From assembly GCA_028015205.1 (NCBI GenBank), contig CM051520.1:33285528-33349527 (forward strand): a stretch of 64,000 bases of DNA. The letters run 5' to 3'. The position numbers were made by a program, and so were the translations under genes. Source of the stretch: Mytilisepta virgata (Eukaryota; Mollusca; Bivalvia; Mytilida; Mytilidae). The notes below the pieces were generated by a model that did no database searches, was not told the origin of the DNA, and saw only the letters and a program-made list of their open reading frames with translations. Below, piece after piece: positions 37,030 to 52,000 of the stretch (its first letter is position 1; every line of letters starts with the position of its first letter).

Positions 37030-40000
37030 TTATGAAAATTCAAATCTTTCCATTTCTAGTGGATCATCCCCATACAGCAGGTCATCATTGTAATACATGT
37101 ATTCTGACTCGTATGATTCCCATTCATTGTCTATTTCATTTTCAATTTCTGCACCAGCAGCAACTGAAAATGACACTGGTTTGTGTCCAGAAGACAGTTC
37201 TCCATCTTCATCCGAGTCGGTTTCTGGTTCTGTAAAAAATGAAGGAACTTGTTAGAATTTACTAAAGATATATTACCGGCAGTCAAAAATTTAACATCAA
37301 TATATACTATACCCTATAATATACACCTATAAAGTCAATTTATTTTGACAACAGTTAACAATCAAAACAGGTACAAACCAAAAATTTCTGGATTTTTAAA
37401 CTACCCGAGGACCATTCTACCAAAGTCTGATACCTACCTGCACTGAGTAGGTTTTTAGGAAGATACCTTTTTGCTAATTCTACTTTTAATAACAGTGAGC
37501 AAATTAGATGAGTGATTTCAATTTATTGACTGATTTTTCTATTTTTAGTAATTGTACCCATATTGGTCCAAGGTCTAGACCAAGACTACCCAAAGACTAT
37601 TTGCCACATTTTGTTCCCAATTAGTCTGTTGATTTTTAATTATATTTTATTTTGCCCATTTATTCAATTTTTGCAACAGCTGGCATAGTTTCATAGGATC
37701 TAGAACCATTAAAATTATATTGAAAGGGCATGACCCAGACTTTTCCATAAATAGTTCTTGTCCTAGTGATTACAAAAAAAAAATTTTAAACTTTTTCTTG
37801 ATGATTTTTCTATTTTCAGTAAAAATGACTATATAGGTCCAAAGTCAAGACACCAAAACAAAAGTCCAAAAGGAACCGCCTAGGACAATTATGCCAAGGT
37901 GACTGTAATCCCATTTCTGAGGAGATTTTCTTTTGGTGTCTCTGGATTTCCTTATATGAAGTGAAGTAGCCATTCTGATTCAAGGTTTGGATACAATTTT
38001 AAAACATGACCCTTGTACTAAAGTTTTTAGACATTCCTGGATATCATACACATGCATATTGTAGAAATTTGTGAAAAAAAACTACTTAATACCTGGTTCA
38101 GGTAAAATCACCCCTCTATCACCTCTCAGGTAGTCGTGAGAAAGGTCATGAAAACAGAAAGTTATTAATGGGTGTTCTAGATCCATGTCCTCTTCTACTA
38201 TACTGGTTCCTGTAATGTTAAAGTTTAATCAGAACTTGATGTCCTGGAATGATTTATTTAAATGGCAAGATGAAAGTCAATGACCAATGTGGGTTTGAGC
38301 TATAACATGAAATACATGAAAAAGATGATAGTATTACATATACGTGAAGTTTAGGCGATGAAATAATGATAACCAGAGGCTCCATGGAGCCTGAATCGCT
38401 CACCTGGATTTTAGGTGACCACAGCTGATAAAGAGTTTTTGGAAAGATCTGTAAGGAATAGTTCTACAGTGTCCAGCACTTCTAGATAAGATATATAAAG
38501 AATTCTTCCAGTGTCCAATGTTAAAAATGTTAAACTTAGTCCAGCTGTGGCAGCTAGCTTGGATTCCGATCAGCACAAAAACATAAATTTTGTATCAGAC
38601 ATTTATCCAAGGATCTTCATGTAACAAAAATATTTCAATTGGCTTAGTATTTTCTGACAATGGGACCTTTATACAAATTTCCCCATAGAGTCCAATGTAA
38701 AACTAATCTGGCTGTGGCGAACATCTTGAATTTCAGATCGACATAAAAAAACATAACTTCTTTAGAGGTTCATCCAAGGATCATTCATGCAACAAATCAA
38801 TTCAATTGGCTCAGTAGTTTCTTACATTAGAAGAGCGTTAAAGATAAGTTGAATCAAAATGAATTATCTTCCCCTGGTAGCCATGTTGAATATCCAATCG
38901 GCACAAAAAAGATACCTTTTGTAGTGGTCTATCAAATGATCATTCACACATAAAAAACATTTCAATTGGTTTGGTAGTTTCTGAAAGAAGACATTTGTAC
39001 AAAATTCCCCTTAGGCTCCAATGTTAAACTAAGTCTGGCTGTGGTGGCCATCTTGAATTTCCGATCGGCACAAAAAACATAATTTTGTAGAGGTTTATCC
39101 AATGCTTGTTCCTATATAAAAACATTTCAATTGGCTTGGTAGTTTCTGACAAGAAGACCTTTATACAAATTCCCCCATAGGGTCCAATGTTAAACGGCTG
39201 TGGTGGCCATCTTGAATGTTTGACAAAAAAACATACATTTTGTAGAGGTTCATCCAAGGACCATTCATGCAACAAATAAATTCAATTGGCTCAGTAGTTT
39301 CTGACAAGAAGAATTTTGAAGATAAGTCCAATCAGAATGAATTATCTGCCCCTGGTAGCCATGTTGAATATCCAATCGGGACAAAAAACATACTTTTGTA
39401 CAGAACCATCCAATTAACATTCCTGCCAAGTTTGGTTCAATTTGGACTGGCGATTTCAGAGAAGAAGATGAAAATGTGAAATGTGGATGGACGGACGACG
39501 GACGCAAAGTGATGGCAAAGCTCACATGGCCTTTTAGGCCAGGTGAGCTAAACAAGAGGCTCAGTGGGCTGAGTCTGTATCGCTCACCTTGCAGTCACAA
39601 ACTTTTGATTTTATTTGACAGACTAGATTGATTTCTGGAATCTTTGTAAATGATATTCTATAAATGCTTCATACCAAGTATAACTTCATTGGCCAAACGG
39701 TTTCAGAGGATAAGTTTTAAATTTTGACCAATCAGAACATATAAAGGTTTTTGGTGGCCATTTTGTTTCACGGACCGGGATGAGTTATGCAAACTTTGTA
39801 AAGGACCTTCCATAGATGCTCCATACCAAGAATCAGTTCATTTGGCTTTACGGTTTCAGAGAAGAAGTTTTAAATTTCGACCAATCAGAACATGTAAATG
39901 CTCATAGCGGCCATTTTGTTTCACGGTCCAAGATGATTTATTCAAACTTTGTAAAGGACTTTTCATAGATGCTCCATACCAAAAATCAGTTCATTTGGCT

Positions 40001-43000
40001 TTACAGTTTCAGAGGAGAAGATGTTTTAAATTTTGACCAATCAGAACATGTAAATGTTCATGACGGCCTTTTTGCTTCACGGACCGTGTTGATTTATGCA
40101 AATTTTGTAACGGACCTTCCATAGAAGCTATAGGCCAAGTTTCAGTTTAATAGATCCAGGGGTTTCAGAGGAGAAGATGAAAATGTAAAAGTTTACAGAA
40201 GGACGGACAACGGACACCAAATGATGACAAAAGCTCACATTGCCTTTGGCAAGGTGAGCTAAAAAGGAGTATACATTTCTTCTTCACATGTATACACTGC
40301 AATGTTAAGTTAGTGAGAGACCTGGTTGAGTTTATACACTGATAAATTGCAGAAAAATAACTTTTATTACTTATAATTCCATAATAGACTTTTCAGCAAA
40401 ATAAGGAAGAAATGAGCAGTTTAAATGGCACTCTTTTACTGGCTCACATATTCATACGCTGAACGTCATTTATCAGAAAATAAAAGATCCCAGTCATCAC
40501 ATATGTCAACTAATCAAACTAAAAAATTATCAGTTGATAACACCATTTAGGTCTATATCCTTATGTTTTAAATTATTTTAAATAAAGAGTTACATGTGAT
40601 TTTTATTCTTACTATCAATTTTAAGTATCTATCTAACACAGACAAACATTTTTTGATCAACAGACTGTGAAATAATATCTGATTTATGCTAATTACACAT
40701 CAGTCTATAGCATGTTCACCTGGATGAAATAAACTGTTTATTTTAGGAAGAAATATGTAATTTTATGTATTGATATGGAACTCTGGCAACTCTTCCCCTT
40801 GGTATAAAAAAAATTCTGCTGCTGCACCTCATTCATGCAAAGACTTAAGATTTCTTTAAATTAGAAGAAAATGGAATATCAAGAACTTACGGTAAAGTAT
40901 AAAGTTCAAAAGAGAAATCTGAGCATGCGTTAGACAAAAAATAAGTGCCCTTTCAACAGAGGTTTAGTCCAGTCAATCTAGCATAAATTTGACCCTAACC
41001 TTAAAGTAATTGCAACAGAAGATTTTTAAGTTTTAATCTTTAGCATTATACCCCAAATATACACAGAAAAAAGTCCAACAAAATCTAACTTGAGGAAGAC
41101 TAAAAAATCACGATTTTAAAATTCCTATGGAGATTTGCATTGAAAATGGAGATAACTCTGCAAAAAAGGCAGAAATATCAATAAAAATTGATACAAAATT
41201 ATAACTTTACAGGTTCTTTTCAGCAGAATGTATTGATTCTTGATAATTTAGCCGACTTTAGAGTATAACAAACAACTCTAAAGGTGTGTTCATATCTTTT
41301 ATCAAGCTACAACCTAGATTTTGTAATTCATTAGTTGACCATTTATTAAATTTTTCAACATGTCAAGGTAATAAATCTCAAATTTAATAAAAATAATTAA
41401 GCATACATTCTTCTTTTTGTGGTTTAAATTTTCTTAAACAAGGTAGATGCTGAACAAATAAAATTTACAGATATAAACAATACCAAAATTTCACATTATT
41501 TTTTCAAAATGGTCACAAAGCCACAAATTTGCAATTTCTTTAATGAAAAATTGCGCAAAAAAAATAAATAAAAATACCCATACTACTTCGGTTTTGTACA
41601 TTTCATGAGCAGAAGATTATATAATATAGTCAAATACGAACTTATAACCCCATCAAAGTATCATACTTTACATGAATTTTAAGAAAATCAACCAAAACCT
41701 GACAAAAAAAGACTCATTTTTGTGGAGTTATCCCCACTTTCCAATGTTAATTATAAATGCTGATTTTGAGTTTTCCTCAAGTTACATTTTATGGGACTTT
41801 TTTCTGTGTATATTTGGGGCTTAATGCTATAGATTAGAATTAAAACATTTACTTTTGCAATTAGTTTGAGGTTAAAACTTAGTTTGAGTGCACTAGTTAA
41901 TCTAATAAACTCTAATTACTACAAAGCTATTTCTAAAGTGCTTTTCATAAGCAGAGTTATAAAGATTCAGGATTAAGCCAGTAATAATTTATAAAACAAA
42001 CCTCCAATATACAGTGTCAATGTCTTGTTCTGACCATCAAAATTAGCTGTTTCTAGGAAATATTTGACTGTCTGTATTGTAACATTAAGGCAGCCACTGA
42101 CATCCAGTAACTCCAGATTAGAACAAAGGCATGCAAGATCTTCAAATGCTAAAATATTAGGCAAGAAAACAAACGATGGATAAGTTCTTGCCACAAAAAC
42201 TACATATGGGAATAATAAATATCAAGGACGGAATCACTGCTTTCATTGCTGTTTCATCTTGAAGTTGCAACAAGGGCTTAAAATAAGCTGTAAGTTCAAG
42301 TTCAATAAGGTGCATATGCATTTTAAAGTATATTGCATAGTCTTCCATGCAAGTAAATTTAATAATCGATGAGTCACATGATAGTTCATTAAATTAAACT
42401 TCAGAAAATCAGAAGCCTGTATTAGTTACATTTTGATTTAGACGAAGGGCCTCTAGGTATGAATTTTTTATCTTGGCAGAGCGATAGAGGTAATGGAGAA
42501 GCTGGGTGCAACTTACAAATTTAAAATTGCATGATTAAACAACTACAATGTACATTAATGAGTATGGATTGAAATACTTTATTAAAGTCCTAATCTATCG
42601 ATTTCTACATCATAAAAATTATTTGAGCAGCCAATGATCAAGAAGTAACAATTACAGTTATTTTTATAGCCTTCAATAAAACAGAGCCTGATAATAAGTG
42701 TGAAACACGTGGGGGCAAATCAAACCTTGCTTTTCCATTATATTCAATAGGACCTTGTAGATCCATCAACTGTCATAGAAGCTACACCCCTTTTATTGTA
42801 TATATGGCTGTAATTGAAAGACCTTTGGAAATCAATCCATCATTGGTTTACCATGTTCGACAGGATGTTGTCCAAATAATGCATTCCAAAAAAACTTTGT
42901 TTACATTTTTGATAATTTAATGTCAATATTGCTATTTTTGAACAACAAACCTTCATCAGATAATCCTGAACATGCCCTGGCTTTTAGAGATCTTAATTTA

Positions 43001-46000
43001 CCACTCCTCGACAACACTTGTATACTTTCATTGTCCACCTAAAAATATATATTCCAACTGAAAAGTAAGATGATTACAGTCTGCATCAGTTATGTGTACA
43101 AAATACAATCTTTTTTCATGTCTCATAGGAGCACAAACTGAGTTATTGTAAAAATCTTTAAAAATGAAACAAAAATAGGACATAATCTTGTTTTAAATTG
43201 ACGCAACTAACACATTTTGTCTTAAAAAAATGTTTGTAATAATCCAATCGCTGCAAATTACAAATGTTTGGTTTACATGACAGAAAATTTCAAATTAAAG
43301 AAAAAACTTTCATCAATTTCCTTCAAAATATTTCCTAGTATTACTGGTATATATAGTGTGTTCTGATATTTCACAACCTAAGTTAATGTTATAAAAGGAT
43401 GCCAGTGACATAATGGACAAAATTTATATGAGATAATCATGTACCTTGTACAGGTAACTGATATCCAGTGAAGTTAGGTTAGAACAGAACCCTAAAGCTT
43501 TTATTCCAACACCAGTAACATCTCTATAACACCCACTGATGTCTAATGTCCTACAAAAATACATTACAAATGATGATTTGGTTGTCTTATTCTACTACAA
43601 AAAGTGATTTGTGGTTCTTATTATTTTAAAATTCCAATTTAAGTAAATTTAACAAACAAAAAAACAATCTGTTTTGTTTTAAACATGTCAGAAATTACAG
43701 AATGTATTCCATATACAATGGAAATTCTTAAAAAATGTCTGTAATGTAAAATCAACAGCAAATCATATTTTGCTTCATCACTGCAGCAGCTCAATTACCA
43801 GTAAATCAACAAACTAGAAATGATGGAGTCATACAATGAACATGTCTTTTATTAGCAGTTGAAATGTATAGGTAACATACCAGTTTGCCAATATAAGGCA
43901 GGCAAACTGAAGAATAATAATTTCTTTTGAACTATTCTATGTTATCACAATTACTGTTTAAAGTACAAAGTTAAATTAAAAAACAAGATTCACACACTGC
44001 ACTGCTTTAAACAAACTTACTCCAGATAGGGACAGTTTAAGGCTAATTCTGTCAGCAATTCATCACTCAGACTTAAATTCTGTGAAAAATGCACATTTTT
44101 CTGAAAAAAAAGTACCGTATTTTTCGTAGTATTAGTCGCTATTTTTTTCTCTGGGAATTTAACCTGCGTCTTAATTAAAGGTGTGACTTTTCTAAGACTT
44201 TTTTCAGATATTTCACCTCGTGGATGAAAAAAAGATATGGTCAGTTTTTCAGCAGAAGCAGACATATTGACAGTTACCAGAGGAACCTTTTTTCATTTCC
44301 TCTATTTGCAAATAAAATTATAACAAATACCTTGTTTGTTTTATATGTTTTGTGTTTTTATCCATTTCGTAGTTTGTGTGTTTTACTTTGGATATGTGTA
44401 GACAATCTTACGAAAGTATAAAAAAGCCAGAATAACGGTCCTGCGACTTAAACTAAGGTGCGTCTTTATATGCGAAAAATATCTAATGTCAAAATACCAT
44501 ATGATATGTAGTGGTAAAATTGGTGGATCGTGAATAATACATGTTTAACATTACAATACAAAACACCCATTTAAAACAACTGTAAGAAACCAGTATAATT
44601 ACAATATACATATAGATGGCAGAGTATATTGTGTGCTTTTATATCATCAAGGATCTGTTACAATTGCTTAACTGTAGTTATTTTTTTCCTGATGTTTGCT
44701 TTAAGAATCATACACTGTCAGACTTACCAATTTAGAAAGTTTGGCTATCTTTAAAAATCCTTCTTGAGTAACTGAAAGAAATACATTAAATTTTTTACAT
44801 ATTGTTCAAACGTATTTATATGTAATTGATCAATTAAATGCACAACAGTTTCCTTTCCTTTTCTCAAGGACTTTATAGTGAGAATGTATATTAAAATTGT
44901 TTTATGACCTTTAAACTCTACAAAACTTTCTAAGGGATATAAGCCAACAATGATCCAATATGCTAATTAAATAGTCAGATCTAATGCCAGAAGGTCTGAA
45001 AACTGTCCATATTACATTTTGGATTGTTATATTTACAGTGTATTGTAAACTTGTGCAAAGCCAGTACATATAAAAAAAAATGATAACATCTGAATAATCG
45101 TGTTTCTCACAAGAAATTAAATAGAAAAATTGTTTAAAGAATGGATATCATAAAATTTTGGATATTCAATTATACCGGTACATATGCATTGAAAGAAATG
45201 GTGTCTGGAGTTATAATTGTGCCATTTTTATAAGGAATATTTCCAATGAATGAATAAAGAATTAGTGGTAAGCAAATATTTCCTCTTAAGAGTTACATGT
45301 ATTTTTTATTTTGCTGTAAACAGTCATACCAAAATATAGGATATCTACAGAAAATCCATTCATTGTTAACTTTTTCCTGTAAATAAAGCCCTTTGGGCAA
45401 TATAGGATTAAAAACTAAAGGCTCCCAGGAGCCTGTATCACTTACCTGAACTATGTCCATCTTGAATGTCAGCCTGGAACATTGCTGTCAAGTTCCAATT
45501 GGCTCACTGGTTACAAACAAGAAGATATTTCAGTGAACTTTCTGCCCTTTGGTCGGGTTGTTGTCTCTTTGACACATTCAAAGTTTTCATTCTCTATTCC
45601 TTTCCCATTAGGTCCTATGTTAAACTAAGTTCCACTCTGGCAGCCATATTGGATGGTGAACAGGGTCATCTGATATAATTCTGTAAGAGGACCACCTAAG
45701 GACCATTGCTGCCTAGTGTTGTTCCGACTGGCCAAGTGGTTTCAGACAAGAAGATCTTTAAGTAAATTTCCCATAGGGTCCTATGTTAAACTAAGTTCAG
45801 CTCTGGCGGCCATCTTGGATGACGGGCGGGGACATCGGATATAATTCTGAAAGAGGACCACCTAAGGACCATTACTGCCTAGTTTTGTTCCATTGGCCCA
45901 GTGGTTTCAGAGGAGAAGATCTTTAAAGGAAAGTTTACGAAGGACAGACGATGGACGCCAAGTGATGACAATAGCTCACATGGCCCTTCAGCATTTTTTT

Positions 46001-49000
46001 GTATTTTCATTATTGTAAATTCAGAAATAAATCCAATGTGGTTTTGCAATATAGACATGAATCGGCGATTGTTCTTCGTTTTCAAACATTCACAATTCCA
46101 AATACATCCATTTTTTTAATTTCATAATTTACTAAACTAAAACCATTATTTTAACTGGATTACCAAATTCTATTACACATTCTAAAGAACTTTACCATTT
46201 GTCAATGTCTTTTCAATATATATTGTAGATAAATTCTTCAGGTTCTGCAAAATTTAAATCAACAATGTTAATACAGATATAAAGGTAATTATGATATGAT
46301 TTCTGACAAATGAAACTGCATATTACATTTTTTTAAATCATTTCAGTAAGTGGCATTAGTTATCTCCCTTCATTCCACAAATTTAGAATTGATGTCGCCT
46401 TGGTCCGAAAACATATCCCACAATATAGCATACCTATAGAAGGCTTGTGACAAAATATCAAGTGGCTGTGATGAGTAGTTCCAGAGAAAAGTGTGAGGAA
46501 AAATTTTGTTACGGACAGACAGACGGACACATGCCTGGAACCACAAGGGTAAAGCAGTATACCACCCTTTCCTTTGGAGCGGGGATATAACAAAGGTTTT
46601 AAGATGAAGAATTATCATAATAATTGCTACTTTTTATATGCTGTAAATATCATCATACCTCTGTTATCCCATCTATGCTTTTGTCAGTAAGTAACTGACA
46701 ATTTGTGATAGCTAGATCCTGTAGTTGTTGACAGTGTCGACAAATCTTCATAACACCTGTGTCTGTAAGCTGGAATTTAAAATAATATGATTACGTAAGT
46801 TGTTGTCACAAAAAAATTCCTTTACACTTTCATATATGACAAAGCAAGACCAAAGCAAGTAGAAGTACTGTGAGCAAACTTACATACATGTAATGATAAC
46901 CCCTACCACTCCAACATGTCAAATTGTGTCCCTTTCAAGATATATGAGAGGAATTGTTTTTCCTTATTCACATCTTCTGTGGTGTATGTCTGCATTCTAT
47001 TAGATAATTTTGGAGGAGTAGCAAAGACAGAGAGAATCTTTATAATGGTAAGCCCACCCAAATACAAAAGTAATGTATATACATACAATATATGTACATT
47101 GTAGGAAAATATATAGTTAATTTGTATGAACTTTAGGTAGAAATGTGAGTTTTACCATTTCTCACCTGTTTTCCGAGCTTTATATGTTCCTATAACGTAC
47201 ATACGTTTATGTGTTTTTATCCAGCAATGACAATTTGTTGTCTCGTATCTGGAAAAGCCATAAAAATGGTACATTTCTTGCACATATGAAAAGGTCATTT
47301 TTGGAGTAAAAGACATCATTAACACTGTGAACTAGAACACAATACAAACTATCATAGTAAGATAAGACAAGGATTCCAGGACAACTGGCAAGTTATCGAA
47401 AAAAGATATTTGACACCATTTATTTGGCTAAGTAATAGGCCTGTTGCAGGACAAATAAAACTATATGTCTATCTATATTTCTAAATAAAGAGACTCAAAT
47501 TTGTCAGAGTCTACTTCTTTTTTTGAGTAAAATCCAACACACAGTGTAGTTTGTCATCACTGATGATCTGTTTTGGGGTAATTTGAGAGAAAAACGGAAA
47601 ATAACCACTCAGTTCAAAGTCCTTCCCATTGCCCAACTATGAAATTTGTTTCTGGTCTTCATTTCTGGCTGTCAATCATTTCAACGGGTACATGTCAAAA
47701 CACTATATTCTTTACACTTCCAATTTGCATTCAGATAAACCATTGTATTTTTTAAATTAAAAAGTGTGATTTGGGCCCGACCTGTCCTATATGAATTCTC
47801 ACAAACAAATATTCCCTTTCGTTAATCAAATACAATCCATTTCTGCACCTGGAGAAATCGGCACCTGCTCATTTCGGGACTGGTCAAATCAGTACCTGGT
47901 TAAATCGGCAGCAGTGCAGAATCATATTGGCACCTATCCGTATTACTAAATAAAGAGATTCAAATTTGTGTGTCCCTCCTCTTTCGAGTAAATGATGCAT
48001 GAATATGCTTGTATAACATAAATGATCAATGCACAGTGAAGTTTGTCCTCACCGGGTTTGCAGATCTGTTTTGGGGTATTTTTTGTGTGCCAAAAAAATG
48101 GCTGTACCTCAGATTAAAAACAAACGGGTCAAAAGGTTCTTAAAAATAGACATTCTAACTTTGTGCCCTCGATTTTGTGGGTGTAATCTTGTGTATAAAA
48201 AAGAAAAACATTTATATGATTAAATGTCAAAGAGCAAACTTCCAATTTCAAAAGCAAAGTCATCAAAAACAGACATCTAGAATTAGCCAAACGATCTGCA
48301 ATGAATCAAGATTTACTAAAAGTTTTAAATTACCTCCCCTTAGTATCCTGGAAAATTTGTCAGCACCTTTTTAGTTGAATTTCATCTATCTTAAAATTGT
48401 TTGCAGTCATTCCTTTGTTGTACAAACTAAGTTAAATACCAGATAATTTTTTACCTTGCTACAATCTGTCAAATTCAACATTCTGCAATTTGGACCAATT
48501 TTCTGAAAACACTGAAATATACATATATTTCCTTTTAACTAAATTTCAGAACTCTTAATTTCACTACTACATTTTAAAATGGAGGTTAAGAAGTATGACA
48601 ACAGTATCTGAATTAAATGAAGTACAGTAACACTTCTCTGTCCATCTCTGTTTCCACTGACAGTATGTTCTAACAATAAATCTGCTTTCGTGGTCATATC
48701 TCGACAGGTATAATTTGTATGAAATACAGGTATTGGATTGCTACATGTATCCACAGAAAAAAATATAAACATTACCTACAATAACTATTTGGGGCAACAA
48801 ATTTTACAGTTTCTGTAAACATACCTTGCCATGCACAAGGTTCAAGCTCACAACCTTTTTTGTAATTTAAAACTGCCCTGTATAAGACTCTCAAGATGAA
48901 GAATAGCAACTAAGCTTTGGTTTCCTGTTTTTTGTGTTATGTTCATTATCACACAGATTTTAGTTTCTTTTACATGTAAATTCACTCTACTTTTGGATTT

Positions 49001-52000
49001 TAATTTTATTTGAATAGGAAAGAACATATACATTGCCTGATATGCTAGAGTTGCCTTGTATATTGAGACTTTCTATATTCTGACAATTCTCAAACAACCA
49101 TTGCAATCTAAAATCAACAAACAACAACAATTTATCATTCATGAAATTAGAAGTGGTATTTAGATACAGTAATTATTTTTGTTTTTGATTCAATAAAAAG
49201 TAATCAACATGCTCTCCATTTGATAGTGTTGATTGCTACAATGCATGTCATTACTGACCTTACCTGTTATCTGTTTGTGGTTTATTTGGGGTTTGAAATC
49301 TAAAGTACTTGTTCGATTTGAATTACAAATTTAGCATGAATTTTACAAATGAGCAATTTGATGTCAGAAGCTCTAAAATTAAAGTACATGTAGTTCTGGA
49401 GTGAAAACATCATAACTGTCCTTACAGGTTAAAATATCAATACATGTATATTCCTGGAAATTTTCTTTTTTGAATAAACAAAAAATTACTCACCCCTTTT
49501 CATTCACATGAAAGCATCTCTGAAGACAAACTGACTGAAAAATTAATAACACTGATATAATCATTCAAATACAAATCTATAACAAACAGATGTCTCCAGT
49601 TACAAAACATTGGGAGATATTTAAACAGTCTAGTCTATTTCTGTGCAAAAATTCAACAGGCATTTCATAAAATCTGCTACTTGATCTTAAGTTCTTTCAA
49701 TTGACATTTTTTTCAGGAATACTTTACACTTTTTTAGTAGTTGCTGTTGATGTTTTTTTTTGTTCTCACTTTATGGTGTGATATTTTGATATGTCTTATA
49801 ACAGCAATTAAAGCTCTGATCACTAGCTGTTAGTACTGTATTCCGCACAGCATGAATTCCTTTGCCATGTTAGAAAACCCCAAATCAATCTTCTACCGGA
49901 GTATAAAAAGACCAGTGCCTTGAATTCCACTTTCTAAATGTTAATAATTTTCATTATCCATCAAATACTATTTATTACTAACATTTAACTTTGTACATTT
50001 TCTTGCTAAAGTTCTTAATGATATATCTGTGACTGCCATTCCAGACAGGTCTAGAATCTGTAAATTAGGACACTGCTCAGCTATACATGGAAATAAAAAT
50101 ATGCAAAATATTAATAAAGTACATTCTCTATCAGAAGTGTTTTTAAAAGACAGTTCACTTCAACATCAGATGTCTGTTACAAAAATCAGTGCAATGATGT
50201 TACAAATATATTTTCCAATGGAGTTATATAAAATTGTGAAAGTAAATGTGATGATTATATGCTCCCAGATGAATTTTACATGACAGGGTTAAATTAAATT
50301 ATCAATGATTTATCTAAATCTTTAGATTATATATGAGCACTGACAAACAGCAACATAGTTAACTTTGTATTAAATACAGGAAACTGAACTGAATCATTTA
50401 CTAACCTATAATATCCATTGACATGTCGGTAAGTAGTCTTGGTGATCCTGACACATCTAACTTTCTGAGGTAGATACCACCTCTTACCAATAGTGAGCAC
50501 AATTTAGTATCAGTCAAACCTGAATATGTAAAAAAAAATTGGTCTCTGTTGAGAAGTTCCATGCTGAAAAAATTAATGAGCAAAAGATATTCTCTAAATA
50601 TAATCATTTCAGTTAGTACCCAAGGTCACTTTTCAATTGGGTTAAATACATGTATCATATTATTCCACTATATATATATTAATTCATAGCTATGTACGTA
50701 TTTCATTGGTTGAGACTCTCCCACATGATATTGAACAAAACATCGTGTTTCCCTCTCAGATTCGTGTTTCACCATCACATCCCAGTCATTCGAAATATAC
50801 TAGGGATAGTGGAATGAATCATTAATTTCCCTTGCATTAGTGAAATATGAAGATTTGTTCACCCTCGAAAAATCATTTTTCACTCGGGCAAGCCCTCGGG
50901 AAACATGACTTTCCCCGGGTGAACAAATCTTCATATTTCAATAATGCAAGGGAAATAAATGTATATTATTGGGTGCTGTTAGAAAATAACAAAAGAGGAA
51001 CATTTCTTTATATGACAAATTTTCATTCAACCGCAAAAATAAATGTATTCAATATTTTGATCAAAACATACCATCAAATCTTTTAAATATAGACTGGAAA
51101 TTGATTGCCTCCTGTCTGTGCCAAGACTGTTTTGCTAAACTGTTCCATCTCTTACACACCCGTTCTAACAACATTCTTTGTCTCCATGGTAACACAGACA
51201 TGATCAAGATCAATGTATCATCACAGAGTTTATTTATATGGCATTCACCAAGACTTTCTGAAGTATCATTGCATTCAATACTACTTTTTTCATTGACACT
51301 GTTTATTTGCCAGTTTCCTACATTTTCTGTCTAAAAATAAAAAATATTTTCTTATCGTTTGAATCAAGAACAAGACATTACATCTTCTGTGTAATATAGA
51401 AATCAAATTTGAAATCTGCTGTCTAAAACTGATTACTGATTTGATATCATTTGTCTGAACGAGAATCTTAATTTAATGGTTATATGTTATCTCAAATAGA
51501 ATTCAAAATTTTTAGTTTCAGTCTGAAATAAAAGCTGTGCTTAACATTTTCTGTAAAAAAAAAAGTCAATTTCTGTAAAAATAATTTTCATTCAAATCTG
51601 TATGATATGTTCCAGTCAGATATGAAATGTGACTTTGTTTGACAGTGTTGCCTGAGGTTGTCTTACAATTATAAATATCCAATAGAACATTCTTGTTCAT
51701 GATTTTGGTTTATTGCCACTTGGTCTACTCCCACTTGTTCTACTCTCATTGGTCTATGATTGTACCATTCCCATTTCGTCTACTGTGGAATATGAAAAAT
51801 TTCCCATTTCTTCTACTTGTTTAAATTTAGTGTGTTTATTAGGGAACAAGAGGCATTTCCCATTTAGTCTACACAATTAAAATAAGAGTGTGTTTACTAG
51901 GGAACCAGAGGCATTTCCCATTTCGTCTACTCGTTTAAATATAAAACTAGAAATTGTGTCTGTAAGACACGGATGCCCTGCCTAAAATGTAGGTCATCAT

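Noticed and set aside
46360..46618. Minus-strand open frames of 77 and 82 codons with VSVCLSVTKFF-like text
   Set aside because: They are translations of the GGACAGACAGACGGAC repeat tail, a common artefact in bivalve genomes.
48825..48854. A 30-base in-frame candidate exon (VVSLNLVHGK) between LRR exons 49107-49032 and 48511-48455 of the minus gene
   Set aside because: Its acceptor follows an A-rich run without a polypyrimidine tract. Direct joining of the flanking exons is also in phase and gives a regular LRR (SISGNCFQKIGPNCRMLNLT).
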